Below, in pieces: positions 20,760 to 32,116 of a DNA stretch of 64,000 nucleotides. Both the position numbers and the translations under genes were made by a program. Each line of letters starts with the position of its first letter. The first letter of the stretch is position 1. This DNA is from Euclidia mi (Eukaryota; Arthropoda; Insecta; Lepidoptera; Erebidae): contig OX123209.2 in the NCBI GenBank assembly GCA_944739405.2, positions 8,563,217 to 8,627,216 of the forward strand, written 5' to 3'. A model generated the notes under the pieces. The model did no database searches and was not told the DNA's origin. It saw nothing but the letters and a program-made list of their open reading frames with translations.

Positions 20760-22752
20760 TTACATGTCATCGATTGAATATAAGCACCTTTTCAGCAGGA
20801 AAGCCTTCAGTTCGGCTTTGAATTTTACGTTATAAACTATCATCTTTAACTCACGTGGTAATTTATTAAATATATTAATAGACATATATTTATTGTTTTG
20901 TTTTACTATATTAAGACTAGGTACACTTTTTTGCTGAAAATTTAAACGTCTCGTGCTTTCTCTTTGCTTTCTTTCTTCTATTGTTTCAAATTCATGGATC
21001 TATTTGGCAAAATTTGTTAACAATATCAGAATATAAAGGCTTGAGACTGTTAATATCTGAAAGTCCTGGAAGTACTGTCTACACGACTCATCCTGTCTTA
21101 AGCCAACAATAGCTCTAATTGCTCTCTTTTGTAATATAAACGCTCTTGTGATATTGTACTTGTAGCTACCACCCCAGAACATAACGCTATATCTGAGTTT
21201 GGCATCTACGAGAGCATAGAATACCATTTTTAAATGTTGTATACTGACTTCGTTTCTGAGGCTTCTAAGCACATAGCAAGCAGAGCTTATAGCACCATCT
21301 AAATTTGTAAGCTCATTTTTCCAATTTAGGTATTCATCTACATGTACCCCTAGGAACTTTATTTGTTCCACTACCCTAACTCTGTCACCATTTAAAGCAC
21401 AATGAAGCTGGTCCCTGTTCCTAGCTGTCGATCGAAATAACATTAAATTAGTTTTGTTAGAATTTAATTTAAGACTATTGACTGTAAACCACTTGTGGAA
21501 TATTTGTAGCGCCTCATTTACCTTCAGCTGAAGATTATCAATATTGTCCGCCGATATAATGGCATTTGTGTCATCCGCGAACATGATTGTTTGTATATCC
21601 ATCTGTCAGTGACGTAGTTTATTAAATCGTTTATGAAAGCAATGAAAAATATTGGACCCAAAATAGAGCCTTGCGGCACGCCCGTTTTTATTGGTATCAA
21701 TTTAGATTTGAAACTCTCCTCACAGTTAATTTTGCCATTTTGCCCCTGCTCAGTTTTTACATCTTTTATTTCTACATACATTTTTCTATTTTCTAAATAA
21801 GATCTTAAGAGATTACCCTCTGTACCCCTAACGCCATAATGATCAAGCTTTTTCAGCAATAGCTCGTGGTTTACGTTGTCAAATGCAGAGCTTAGATCCA
21901 AGAACAGACCAGCCACTTTCTTCTTTCGGTCCATTTCATTCACAACACACCCAACCAGTGCCTGAATTGCATCCTGTGTCCCAACATTCCTCTGATAACC
22001 ATACTGATTTAGATTCAACACTCTATTTAAGTTAAGATGTCTAAGCAACCTAGTCTTTATCAACCTCTCAAAAATCTTAGACAAGGTTGGAAGCAGTGAG
22101 ATTGGCCTATACATAGATGGATCTCTTTTTGAACCTTTTTTATGGACTGGTATTATCTTAGCCACTTTAAACTGGTCAGGAAAGGAACTTCTATGAAAGC
22201 AGTCATTGTAGAGATTGCACAGAGGCTCTGCTAATATATCAATATTTTCCTTTAATATTGTAATGGGCATCTCATCATAGCCACAAGATGTTTTATTTTC
22301 CATTTTGTTTACCAATTTGAATACCTCGTTTGGAGTGACTGGATCCCATTTAATCTGGTTTACAATTTTTGAGGTATTTTGCTCTAAAATTTCTATCGCC
22401 TCTGGCGAATAGCCAAGAGTTTTACAGTAGTTTCGACTGAATTCCTCTGCAAATACATTAACCACAATCTCTGGATTTGTTACAATGCTATTATGGGATT
22501 TAAGAATTATTTTTGCTCTCAAATGTTGTTCCTTATTCCTATACCTGTTTATGACCTTCCAAATGTTTCTTGATAGGTTGTTAAATCTTGCTATCTCATT
22601 TTGAATTGCCAGCTTCTTTGCCATCTTTACTACTCTCCTGTAGACCGTGATGTATTTTTTTCTGTATTCTTTTATACTGGAATCATTTATTACAGCTTTG
22701 CCGGTCATTAGAAACGTTTAATTCTGCTAGAGATTTTTTTTCCTTTCGTGAT
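20760..22752 (-). pseudogene. LINE reverse transcriptase (CR1/Daphne-like), frameshifted
   Basis: 21524-22708 holds FKVAKIIPVHKKGS, YRPISLLPTLSKIFERLI, LDLSSAFDNVNHELLLKKL and TGVPQGSILGPIFFIAFIND. After a frameshift near 21600, 21000-21602 has the catalytic MFADDTNAI followed by LKLNSNKTNLMLFR, FLGVHVD and a thumb-like region. One in-frame stop lies at 21000, after which LNFQQKSVPSLNIVKQNNKY continues to a stop near 20760. RT copies the LINE RNA at the cut target. Upstream (22709-22752) the linker WITKG is frameshifted. The jockey-like LINE lies just beyond. Confidence 0.9.
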
Positions 22753-22815
22753 CCAATGTAATGTCCCAAATTTAGTTAAGTGTATCTGTTTTCTTTGTTT
22801 CTTAAAGCTATTTTT

Positions 22816-24409
22816 TTTAAATGTTACCCATCCGTTTAATGAAACAATTTATTATTATTTATTTATTATTTAAAATCTTTATATACGCAGCGTATACAGG
22901 CGGACTTAATGCCATGGGCATTATCTCCCAGTCTACCTTTGAATGGTGCAGAGAAAAAAGAAGTAGGCGCTACATAAATATAATGAAAAGAACCTTGAGT
23001 TTGAACTTACATAGATATATAGATTATATATATATATTAGATATGACATATACATATAAGATACATACATATAAATGAATAAAAAGATATATAAGCAATA
23101 TATAATATATAAAACCATAATTTCAAATAAAACATATTATTACTACATACTAGTACATCTACATATAAGATATATAAATATATACATATTAAAAGACAAA
23201 ATGAAATATAAATGAATTATGATACACCGGCTGTCTCGGCCAACAAGAGTTCCTTAACTCTGAACTTAAATGTGCACTTGGTCCTGGCCATCGTGATCTC
23301 AAGAGGAAGGGCATTCCAGAGGATTGATTGTACAGTAAAAGAAGAGTGAAGAAAATTAGAGCTGTGAGTGGGAACCATGAGAAGCAGGTTATTAGAAAAG
23401 CGAAGGTTACGAGCATGGTTAGACCCTAGGCACTGGAAGAGGGGCGTTATATACTCAGGGGGGAGTAGGAGACGTAAGAATACTATAGAGAGTTGTGAGA
23501 GCACGCAAGCTACGGCGTTGACGAATGGGAAGCCAATTCAATTGAGAACGATAAGTGGACACATGGTCAAACTTGCGAAGATTGAAAATGAATCGAATGC
23601 AGTTATTTAGAAGTCGGTCCAGTTTGTTTAGGAGATCTGCATTTAGGTCAAAGTAGCATACTTCACCATAGTCGATCAGAGGGAAAATTAAAGTTTGCAC
23701 AAGCATTGTTTTAGTCTCGGGCGAGAGAAAGTTTTTTAGGCGGTAGAGAACGCGTAGAGTACCAGTGACTTTCTGACTCACATGGTTTACTTGCGTTTGC
23801 CAATTTAGCGTGCTATCTATATGCAGGCCAAGATTTTTCACTGTTGTATGCAGATTAACAGTAGTACCGCTAAATGTAATGTCTGGAAAAGATGTGTAGT
23901 CCAGTCTCTTTAAAATCCTTTGACTACCTAAGATCATAGCTTGCGTCTTACTAGGATTGACAGCTAATCCAAACTTGTCCGACCAGGTAAGTATAGCTGC
24001 CAAATCGCCATTAATCTTGTCTATGGCTTCAGCTACGCATTCCACATTAACATGGGTATAGATTTGCAAGTCGTCGGCATACAAATGGTAAGCATACTGA
24101 AGATTTTGAGTCAAGAGGTTTATAAAAATAGAAAACAACAAGGGAGAAATGATGCCGCCTTGAGGAACACCAGCAGTAGTGTCAGACCACCCCGATGATG
24201 AATCATTGAGGCGGACAGACTGCTGACGCCCTCGAAGATAAGATGAGAACCAATCCTGAGCTCCAGCCGAGACCCTGAGATGAGATAGGATAGATAAAAG
24301 GATATCGTGACCGACGGTATTGAAGGCGTTTGAAAAATCAATCAACACCAGTACGGTGATTTTGGTGTGTTCCATGGCCTCTCGAATATCGCCAGTCACT
24401 TTTAGGAGG
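22816..24409 (-). mobile_element. 5'-truncated jockey-like LINE inserted in another LINE
   Basis: At 24409 the host LINE endonuclease frame (FRQSLLSKHWDN) changes directly into the RT frame of a different LINE. At 22816 the host LINE linker resumes after an AT-rich 3' region (23000-23200 rich in tatata). A related copy lies on the plus strand at 39.8-41.3 kb. The 5' truncation is typical of target-primed reverse transcription. Confidence 0.75.
23217..24408 (-). pseudogene. Jockey-like LINE reverse transcriptase fragment
   Basis: The frame runs VLVLIDFSNAFNTVGHDILL, TTAGVPQGGIISPLLFSIFI, HLYADDLQIYTH (catalytic ADD), GLAVNPSKTQAMILGS and the thumb LGLHIDSTLNWQ, then LRKFDHVSTYRSQLNWLPIR. A run of C near 23455 breaks the frame (SPTPP to PEYITPLFQC) before the C-terminus, which ends at 23217. 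It lacks the endonuclease and the first RT blocks, so it is inactive. Confidence 0.9.
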
Positions 24410-25481
24410 TTTGTTATCCCAATGCTTTGATAAAAGTGACTGTCTAAACTTTCTCTTATTCTGGAAGTTATATATTCCTTTTGTTATATACAAAAAAGTA
24501 TTTCTATCAGACTTCATGCACTTTACCATTGCATAACAAAGCAAACCTGCATGCCCATCTGCTAGGCCATTGTGATCGACCTCCCAGTTTTGAATACAAC
24601 TATTTGGTAAATTAGTTAAAATATTGTCAATACAGGATGTGGAGCCGTTGCGAACAAAAGTTACCGAGTCAATAAGTGCTCTGAAACCGAAACATGTCAA
24701 CAATCTAATTTTGTTTATCTTGGTATCTGTCAATAAATCAATATTATAGTCCCCGCAAACACAACAAACATCTCTGAAAAGGTGCTCTAACATTTTTTCT
24801 AGCCTATCTGTAAAACAATCCAAGTTACTGTCATAAGGACTCCGAAAACAACAAATAACAATAACACCGGTTAACACATCCTTTACACCACATACCTCAA
24901 AACTCTCCATTTTATACAGTTTTTTTACTAAAGGTATTTCAACACACTCTCTGTCTTTGCGGGCTAGTACTAATGTGCCCCCTCTAAGTTTATTTTTCCT
25001 AACATTATATGATACTACTTTGTAATTGGTTAAATTCAGTAATAATATCTGCTTTTCATTTAGAAAATGTTCACTTATACATATGTAATGGATACTGTTT
25101 TGTTTACTCTCAATATATAATTCTAATTCATCTTTTTTATTAGCTATACCACACAAATTCTGATGAAATATTATTAATTGTTCATGATTTATACATAATG
25201 AGCTAGATTTATTATAATTTTTACATTTTGACACATTACTAACTAAAAAATGTATCCTCTGATTGTTTTGAAATGACCTCACTGCAGGAATCATAGTCAG
25301 AAATGTCATGGCTATTAGAAGTGGTTTGGGACTGTGTTGTCACTGTACAATTTGAATTACTGGTGCCTGTTTGCTCAATATAGTTATGTATTAACAAACC
25401 CATGACCAAGGTTTGACTTGATTGATCTTTACAAGATTTATTAAAATTATTAATATTACTATTTGTTACAGTGATTTGCAT
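24410..25481 (-). pseudogene. LINE apurinic-type endonuclease domain
   Basis: Residues include FHQNLCGIANKKDELELYI, YICISEHFLNEKQILLLNL, RGGTLVLARKD, FRSPYDSNLDCFTDRLEKML, VCCVCGDYNIDLL and SCIDNILTNLP. These are in the order of the EEP endonuclease of LINEs (N, E of SEH, GDYN and SxIDxI; the usual final H of SDH is replaced around LADGHAGL). It would nick target DNA to prime reverse transcription. The frame runs into the inserted LINE at 24409. The segment 25239-25481 upstream is a Ser/Thr-rich ORF2 leader in another frame. Confidence 0.85.
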
Positions 25482-26520
25482 GGGTTTTCATTTTTTCCTT
25501 ATAAGCATAATAATTATATTTATAGCCTATAGATAAAATTTCCTTTAATATAGAACGGCATAGATGCATGGAAATGTACTTTACATCTGGTATATATTGA
25601 CTATAATTCATATCAATGTAGACTGCTTTGTATTGCTGACATGAAAATTTTAGCTCATAATTCAATTTGGATTCTCTTAAATGCTTATTCATAGGTATTT
25701 CGCATATGATTATATTTGGTATATGCACTACAGTTTACAACTATGAGTTTAGACATGTTAGAAATAGATAAGGATTATGATCATTACAACCAGCAACTAA
25801 AATAACATAGCCATTTTTTGATAACTGAGATATTTCATACATACTACTCTCTAGTATTTCTTTCAGTGGTGCTCCTGGTTTCCAATAGCTAGATACCTTA
25901 TATTTTGTTCCAAGAAGTGTTTGTAATCTGCCACGAATCCCTCTCCCTCGCTGATCTGCTAGAATTACAACTTTGTCCTTGCTTTCTTTCTCTTGAACAT
26001 GGTCGATTTGCGACATTGAAGACTCCTGTTTTGAGTGTGTATCACTTTGCTTATCAGGCCTTGTGCTTATAAAAGATTTTTTCCTGTTTGTGGTGCATTC
26101 ATTATCTTCTATGTCTTTTAAGGTGTTGATATTAATCTCATCCGATGCCTGAGAAGTGTCATAGATCGAGAGTAACAGATCTTGAGAATTGCTATTTGGC
26201 TTCTTATAGGCACTAAATTGAATTTCACTTACAGTCGAATTTCTTTTGTCTCTTTTTCTCTTTCTATCCTTGCTAGTGGGTGTTAAGCAGTCACCAGAGT
26301 ATCCGATTTTTTTATATAGGTCGATAGTGTTTCTATACTTTTCAAGCGTCAATTTCAGATCTTTATTCTCCAAAGACAAGTTATCAATTTCTACATTAGC
26401 GGATACCAGCTTCGACGTTAAGTCTAGTATTTGAGAATTAAGCTGTGTAATAGTTTCATCAAACGTATACACTAGTTTGTATGACACTAGTTTAAAAACA
26501 TTTTTCACAACGGCCTTGTA
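25459..26520 (-). pseudogene. LINE ORF1 with coiled coil and SGNH-esterase-like domain
   Basis: The 25741-26508 frame starts with a heptad-rich coiled coil (ETITQLNSQILDLTSKL, DNLSLENKDLKLTLEKY), then a basic region (KDRKRKRDKRNS), then VVILADQRGRGIRGRL, SSYWKPGAPLKEIL and YVILVAGCNDHNPY. These resemble the blocks of the esterase domain in CR1/Daphne ORF1, although the usual D-S(H)GRG serine is a Gln here. The remainder continues in 25459-25728 after a frameshift. An ATG at about 26544 is followed at codon 4 by TAA. The protein is expected to bind LINE RNA. Confidence 0.75.
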
Positions 26521-26577
26521 TGTTGGTTATTTTGCCATTTTAGAATATGGATTCACTAACACAGGAATAATGCACTG

Positions 26578-27116
26578 TGGTAGCGCCATCTACCTTTACA
26601 TCGAGAACTAATCACATCAACGTCAATCGTTCCACGCTTGCTTGTCTAATGCGAGCGATACCATGTTTCCGGCCCTGTCTCCCATTCCCTAGAAGGGGCA
26701 CGCCGTTCGCGGATTGGTCGCCGCGTTCATCGACGCGAGAGACAGTCTAGAACTTTCGACTCGCTGAGTACGTATCCGCGTCGCGACGAACTATACCGCA
26801 CAGCATCGCTATAATTTCTCCGCTCCCGCTTTATACTAAAAACCGCCCGTGAGTGAAAGTGATTTGTGTAGTGGAGTGATTCAAACAGCTTCAGGACTCT
26901 CGAAGACACCAGGAGGCTGCCATTTGCAAGGAAAGAGGACTGACGTACAAGGTAGATGCCCCTCATCCTTCAACATCCTTAGAATATCCTATACCCACTC
27001 ACAATCCTCTTCCCTTATCCCTTCTAGGCGAGCAGAACTCGCCGTCCTTTAGATACAGTCCATTAATCTTTCTCCAAATCGCCTAGAACCTTTGGTTTCG
27101 GTGTAACGCCGAACCA
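26578..27116 (+). repeat. BEL 5' LTR (539 bp)
   Basis: It runs from tggtagcgcc to gccgaacca. Its last 268 bp (26849-27116) are repeated at 30893-31160 with about five differences. A TATA-like tttatacta at 26829-26837 lies about 20-25 bp before the start of the repeated part, suggesting that R begins near 26850. The U3 region is CpG-rich compared with the surroundings. Confidence 0.8.
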
Positions 27117-27448
27117 TTTTTTTGATCCATACGAGTCGGAATCATTTACGTTTTTATACGTTATATCGCTATACCTAGGCAGTTATAGCACCTAGCTATA
27201 CTCCTAGTCTATTCACATAACCGTCACATGGTTGTTTCCGCCCGCTTCTGTAGGTAAACTTTTATGTAGCTACCTTACTCAATTATTATTTCTGGAACTA
27301 TCATAGTTGTCTTGTAAATCTCATATTTCGAGCAACTTTTAATTCCACAGCTCTAAAGTGTTGCCTACTTAGCCTACTTAGGTAAAATAATAGGTACTTT
27401 AGATATTCTTATTTTGTTTCGGTTTCATTAGCTTAGACTTACGTAAGC

Positions 27449-29482
27449 ATGTCACAACAAAAGAAGTCACGCGTGTCGGAAGACAAAGAGATGACAATCT
27501 TAGAAGCAAAACGCAATATTTTATTTGAGCGCATTCAAAACATTTACGAGCAGTCAAAAACCGCAGCCGCGTCTGACAGTAATAGGGAAGCATTTCTCAG
27601 TTATTGTATGACAGTAGATAGTATTCGAACAGATTTTCATAAGTTGTTAAACGATTATAACGCAAGATTGCTTTCTGCTAATCGTGATGAAAAACCGAAT
27701 TATCAGGCGTACACCTCATTCGAAGATCTTTATTGTATTATTAAGCGTATACAATCGCAATTAGAGGGTAAATGTTCGGCACAGCCCGTTGCCGCGGCCC
27801 GCAAGCCGAAATTACCGCCAATCGAGATTATGTCGTTTGACGGAGATATACGAAATTGGCCGTTATTCTATGCGAGCTTTAAGTCTACAGTGCACGATAA
27901 TGGTTATCTGACAGATGCTGACAGGTTGTACTATTTAATAGGTAAACTGTCGCCGAAGGCCCAGTCCGTATTTGCAGGTATCACACCCAGTGCTGAGAAT
28001 TATCAGGTCATATTTCAGTCACTACTTGACAGATATCAAGACACGTGCGTCCTAGCGTCTACCTACTTTGACCAAGCTTTAAATCTTAAACTGTCCGGTG
28101 CCGCATCTGTCTCGAATTTCCAGCTGTTTATAGATAACTTCGTCACCGCGGTTAATTCTCTTAGGAACTTAAAATTAGAAGATCTTTCCGACTTTATGTT
28201 GCTTCAACTCGCTTTAAAAAAGTTTGACACCGATACAATTCGTGCTTTCGAGATGACGGAACACAATAATAAAATACCTACACTAGATAGTTTTATTTCG
28301 TTCATCAAAGATCAGTGTCGAATATTTCATAATACACAGTCTAGTTCACCTAGCCCGTCTAACACTAACAGCAACAAACAAAGGTTGAATAAATCGCGAT
28401 ATAGTAATAATAACTCGGTCCCTTATCCACAATCTTACGTAACATGTTAACAATCTAATAGTAATAATTCACAGAAGTGTCTGTGTAATATAGTGCACGA
28501 CCATTTCTATAAGTGTACCGCCTTCAATAGTCTAAATCCGACTGCTCGTTTCAAGTGCGTAAAAGATAACAAAGCTTGCATTAATTGCTTAAGAATAAAA
28601 CATAAAACAAGTAATTGTTCTAGTAAGACAAAGTGTTGCTAATGTAATCAAAAACATCATTCATTGCTACATTTCGATAAAGGTAACCCGTTGTCAAGCC
28701 AAGCCGCTAACCTTGACACACTTACGTCGCAGGTGCAGGCCACGGTGACTTCCCCCTCCACGCCTCAGGGCGAAGTATCGTTGTGTACGACGTCCATTGC
28801 GCGGGCGACGCGCACGCGAGGACGGCACTCGCGCATCTATAATGATCCGCGCAGGGCCAAAACGCAGTGTATGACGTCTAAGACTGTTCTGTTAGCGACA
28901 GCGCAAGTTATCGTTTATGAGGTTAATGGGTCGCCGCACATGGTACGTTGTCTACTCGATAGCGCGTCTCAGACCAATCTAATAACATCGGAATGCTTCA
29001 AACGCCTCGGATTGTGGAATAACTTTAAAAATACTAACTCAACCGTCAAAGGGATAGGCGGATCAGAAAAATATTGCAAGGGTTCCGTAGATATTAAAAT
29101 ACATTCGCGTTTTGATAGGAATATTAATTTTAACATTTCTTCGCTAATCGTGGAGCGTATCACGGACGCATTGCCGAACGCTAATGTAGACGTAGCATCA
29201 CTCATTCACCTAGAGTCATTGCCGCTAGCAGACGCGGAGTTTGCGAATCCGGCAGGCATTGATCTTTTGATCGGAGCTTCAATATTTCCGCACTTGCTAC
29301 TAACTAAAATAGTACGTAGAGAGCGATATGATTTACCACCCGCTATTGAGACGGTATTTGGGTATGTGATTATGGGTACCGTACCTACGTTACATACTTC
29401 TCATTGTATTACGTCTTGTTGTTGTTCTGTTCTTCAAGAGATCAAGGTGGGTGCTAAAACTGTGTGTAAGATAAAGCACTAA
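27449..29482 (+). pseudogene. BEL/Pao gag and aspartic protease (two in-frame stops)
   Basis: The ATG at 27449 opens MSQQKKSRVSEDKEM. The gag part has KLPPIEIMSFDGDIRNWPLF, then YYLIGKLSPKAQ, as in Pao gag. In the same frame, beyond a TAA at 28448, are knuckle-like Cys/His motifs (CLCNIVHDHFYKC, CINCLRIKHKTSNC) and a second TAA at 28637. The protease domain has the catalytic LLDSASQTNLI near 28950, followed by IDLLIGASIF and GYVIMGTVP. Only the two TAAs interrupt this 2-kb frame, so decay is slight. The fusion gag-PR-RT order is usual for BEL. Confidence 0.88.
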
Positions 29483-29485
29483 TTA

Positions 29486-29676
29486 GCTATGCTATGCAAT
29501 GCTACGCTATGCTATACTATGCTATGCTATGCTATACTATGCTACGCTACGCTATGCTATTCTACGCTATGCTACGCCATGCTATGCTATGCCATGCTAT
29601 GCTATGCCACGATATGCTACGTTATGCTACGCTATGCTATGCTATGCTAAGCTACGCTACGCTATACTATACTACA
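29486..29676 (+). repeat. Pentanucleotide microsatellite (gctat/gctac)n, about 38 units
   Basis: A 190-bp run of imperfect gctat/gctac/ccatg units occupies the position where roughly the first half of reverse transcriptase should be coded. It ends 9 bp before the RT active-site codons and remains open in that frame (translated as repeated YAMLC/RYA). Confidence 0.95.
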
Positions 29677-30896
29677 CTTCCGCTTTGTATATGGATGACA
29701 TTGCCTGTAGTGTCATATCCGCTCCGCTAGCAATTTCGCTTTGTGAAGAGCTTATTCAGCTTTTCAAGCGAGGCCAGTTTGATCTTGTCAAATGGACAAG
29801 CAACTCTAAGGAGGTTCTCGCACGCATACCAGATTCTCATAAGGCTTCTCCAGACATTGAGTTTGAGAAGTCCGTACCGCATAAGGTTCTCGGTTTACGC
29901 TGGGACAAATCCTGCGATAGTTTTCGGTTTGACGTCTCACCACCAGATGATAAGTGCACCAAACGCACTGTGCTGTCCACAGTGGCTCGACTATGGGACA
30001 TAATGGGTTTTGTGGCTCCCACAATTTTGTACGCCAAGCTCATGATCAAAGAGCTTTGGCTATCAAAGTGTGAGTGGGATGAAACACCCCCTGACCATAT
30101 TGTCGCCGCTTGGGGCCAGTTTTGTATTGAGCTTACCGCGCTCAATCAAATGACTATTCCGCGTCATCTTGGGATGGTAGATGGATGTACCGTCAACTTA
30201 ATAGGTTTCGCTGACGCCAGCGAGCGTGCTTACGGCGGAGTCGTATATCGGCAAGTCCGCATTGGTTCTAACTACTCGGTGCAGTTAGTTTGTGCCAAGT
30301 CTAAGGTCTCGCCTGTTAAAACCATTTCGGTTGCGAGACTGGAGTTGTGCGCGGCCTTTCTGCTGTCTCAGTTGCTCCGCAAGGTTCAAGACACAGTCTT
30401 GCCCCACTACCCTATTAATAAAATATACGCATTTTCTGACTCCAAGGTAGTGCTCGCTTGGATTTATTCTTCTCCTCACCGCTGGCAGACTTTTGTCGCC
30501 AACCGCGTTTGTAAATTGATTGAACTTGTTCCCGCTACTTGTTTCAATCACGTCGCGGGTTATCGTACTCGTCTTCAGGAAGAACTTTCCATAGATCATA
30601 TTGACTGGAAGTTTATTCCACCAGCATCACCACATTTCGGTGGATGTTGGGAAAGCATGGTCAAAGTAATTAAAACGCATCTCTTCAAAGTTATAGGCCA
30701 ACAGATCCTCTCTTACGAAGAGCTTTTAACTGTCCTTGCACAAGTCGAGGCACTGATCAACTCGCGTCCGCTCACGGCATTGAGTAGTGACCCTGCAGAA
30801 CCATCCGCGTTAAGCCCTGCACATTTTCTGAACACAGTGCCATTATCGTCATTTCCGGCTCCTGAAGCAGACTCTTCAAGCTTGCTCCAGCAGTGA
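29677..30896 (+). pseudogene. BEL/Pao RT C-terminus, RNase H and integrase scraps in one frame
   Basis: The frame begins with the RT active site LYMDD (about 29685), then the Pao connection domain (KVLGLRWDKSCDSFRF, RLWDIMGFVAPTILYAKLMI). The RNase H-like part follows (GFADASERAYGGVVY, ARLELCAAFLLSQLL, AFSDSKVVLAWI). After RTRLQEELS it jumps to IDWKFIPPASPHFGGCWESM, the end of the integrase region, skipping the integrase catalytic core. It then ends at LNTVPLSSFPAPE and LLQQ, where the partial LTR begins. The frame stays open across both deletion joints. Confidence 0.88.
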
Positions 30897-31160
30897 GTGA
30901 AAGTGATTTGTGTAGTGGAGTGATTCAAACAGCTTCAGGACTCTCGAAGACACCAGGAGGCTGCCATTTGTAAGGAAAGAGGACTGACGTACAAGGTAGG
31001 TGCCCCTCATCCTTCAACATCCTTAGAATATCCTATACCCACTCACAATCCTCTTCCCTTATCCCTTCTAGGCGAGCAGAACTCGCCGTCCTTTAGATAC
31101 AGTCCATTAATCCTTCTCCAAATCGCCTAGAACCTTTGGTTTCGGTGTAACGCCGAACCA
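30893..31160 (+). repeat. BEL 3' LTR lacking U3
   Basis: It corresponds to positions 272-539 of the 5' LTR. The join to coding sequence falls at gtgagtgaaa, the presumed R start. The outer end gccgaacca matches the 5' LTR end and is followed by the cactg duplication. Confidence 0.85.
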
Positions 31161-31740
31161 CACTGCGTACCTTATGTTTTGTTTTTCGAATAATGAATCA
31201 AGGTCCTTCGTGGTTGATTTAATTGGCTTTCGGTAGTTTTTACTTATTATTTGTTTATAAATACTTCTTCTTGGTTTGACCACTTATAATTGATGGCTGT
31301 TTGAGATAACACTTGTAGATAAGAATCACACAATAAATTTCACAGTCGTAATAACTTTTGCCGATGTTATGCAACTTTTACTAATTTTAATGTAAATAAA
31401 TACGGAGCAGCCTTATATCAATATTTACTAGATGGTGGCGCCATCTACTATTTTTATTTTTATAATGTATATGAAGACTCGTTTTTACAAGCATCTATTA
31501 GCTATAAATTTTGTTTATGTTGCCGTCTTATGCATGTTTTTAATGCTTATAATAGAAAAATGGAAGCACAACCTGGTGGACGGGGCCGAGGTCGTTGTCG
31601 AGGTCGTGGTAGTGGTACCGGTAGTGGTCGTGGTCGCGGCCGTGGTCGCGGTCGTGGTTTGGCACGTGCTATCGATTTTGGAATGTTGGTGCTTTTTATT
31701 TTTATCTAATAAATTAAAATTCTTACATACATACATACAT

Positions 31741-32116
31741 ATCGTCACGCCTTTTATCCCCGAAGGGGTAGGCAGAGGTGTATTTCTACACCCACTTTTC
31801 GCCAGATATACTTTAGTCCCACGTAATAAGGGGCGAGCCTATTGCCGTACCGGGCACATTTCCAGACTCCGTGCTGCTACTGAGAATTTCGTGACAGAAA
31901 AACCCAATAACACTGCCCGACCCAGTAATCGAACCCGGGACTACGCGCACATTTATGCCGCGAGACCAACGAGGCAGTCGTATAGGGTTTGATGTCGAGT
32001 TTTCCGTCTCTACGCAAAGATGGTATTTGCATCGTGTTATCCCTTAGTCGCCTCTTACGACACCCACGGGAAGATAGGAGGTGGTGACACTTGTATTCTA
32101 TGCCGTCAACCACACG
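31741..32116 (-). mobile_element. tRNA-derived SINE, full-length copy
   Basis: On the minus strand, a box-A-like tggtctcgcggcataa and a box-B-like ggttcgattactgg lie about 35 bp apart, as in a tRNA gene. The element ends with tatccccgaaggggtaggc (plus strand 31755 on). Copies are at 54.06-54.44 kb and, partly, 51.99-52.23 kb. Its plus-left end follows (atac)n, probably the retroposition tail. A 22-bp unit, ctatgccgtcaaccacacgg, is tandemly doubled at 32097-32141. Confidence 0.85.

Larger units (their letters stand above)
26578..31160 (+). mobile_element. BEL/Pao LTR retrotransposon, internally deleted
   Basis: An exact 5-bp duplication, cactg (26573-26577 and 31161-31165), flanks an element starting TG and ending CA. 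A 5' LTR, gag-protease frame, RT/RNase H and integrase remnants and a partial 3' LTR follow in order. Pieces are missing: the N-terminal half of RT (replaced by a microsatellite), the integrase core, and the U3 part of the 3' LTR. At 4.6 kb it is shorter than a full BEL element. It is inserted in the 5' UTR of the CR1-like LINE. Confidence 0.88.
20490..31440 (-). mobile_element. CR1/Daphne-like LINE, interrupted by a BEL element and a second LINE
   Basis: Minus-strand order: 5' UTR (31440-31166), ORF1 (26520-25459), endonuclease (25309-24410), reverse transcriptase (22752-20994) and 3' region with an AT-rich tail near 20530-20580. A BEL/Pao element with a 5-bp duplication sits in the 5' UTR, and a 5'-truncated jockey-like LINE sits between endonuclease and RT. 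Ends are approximate. The clade call rests on the esterase-like ORF1 and RT style and was not tested by phylogeny. Confidence 0.78.

Noticed and set aside
26850..27116. Taking the BEL LTR as only the 267 bp repeated at both ends
   Set aside because: That choice gives no matching target duplication, whereas starting at 26578 gives TG...CA ends and an exact cactg duplication.
29499..29676. Open frames across the gctat repeat as a coding exon
   Set aside because: They are the translation of a microsatellite and open in more than one frame.
31570..31680. RG-rich frame as a host RNA-binding protein
   Set aside because: It is short, lacks any RNA-binding domain and stands just upstream of piggyBac exons; a simple-repeat origin is also possible.
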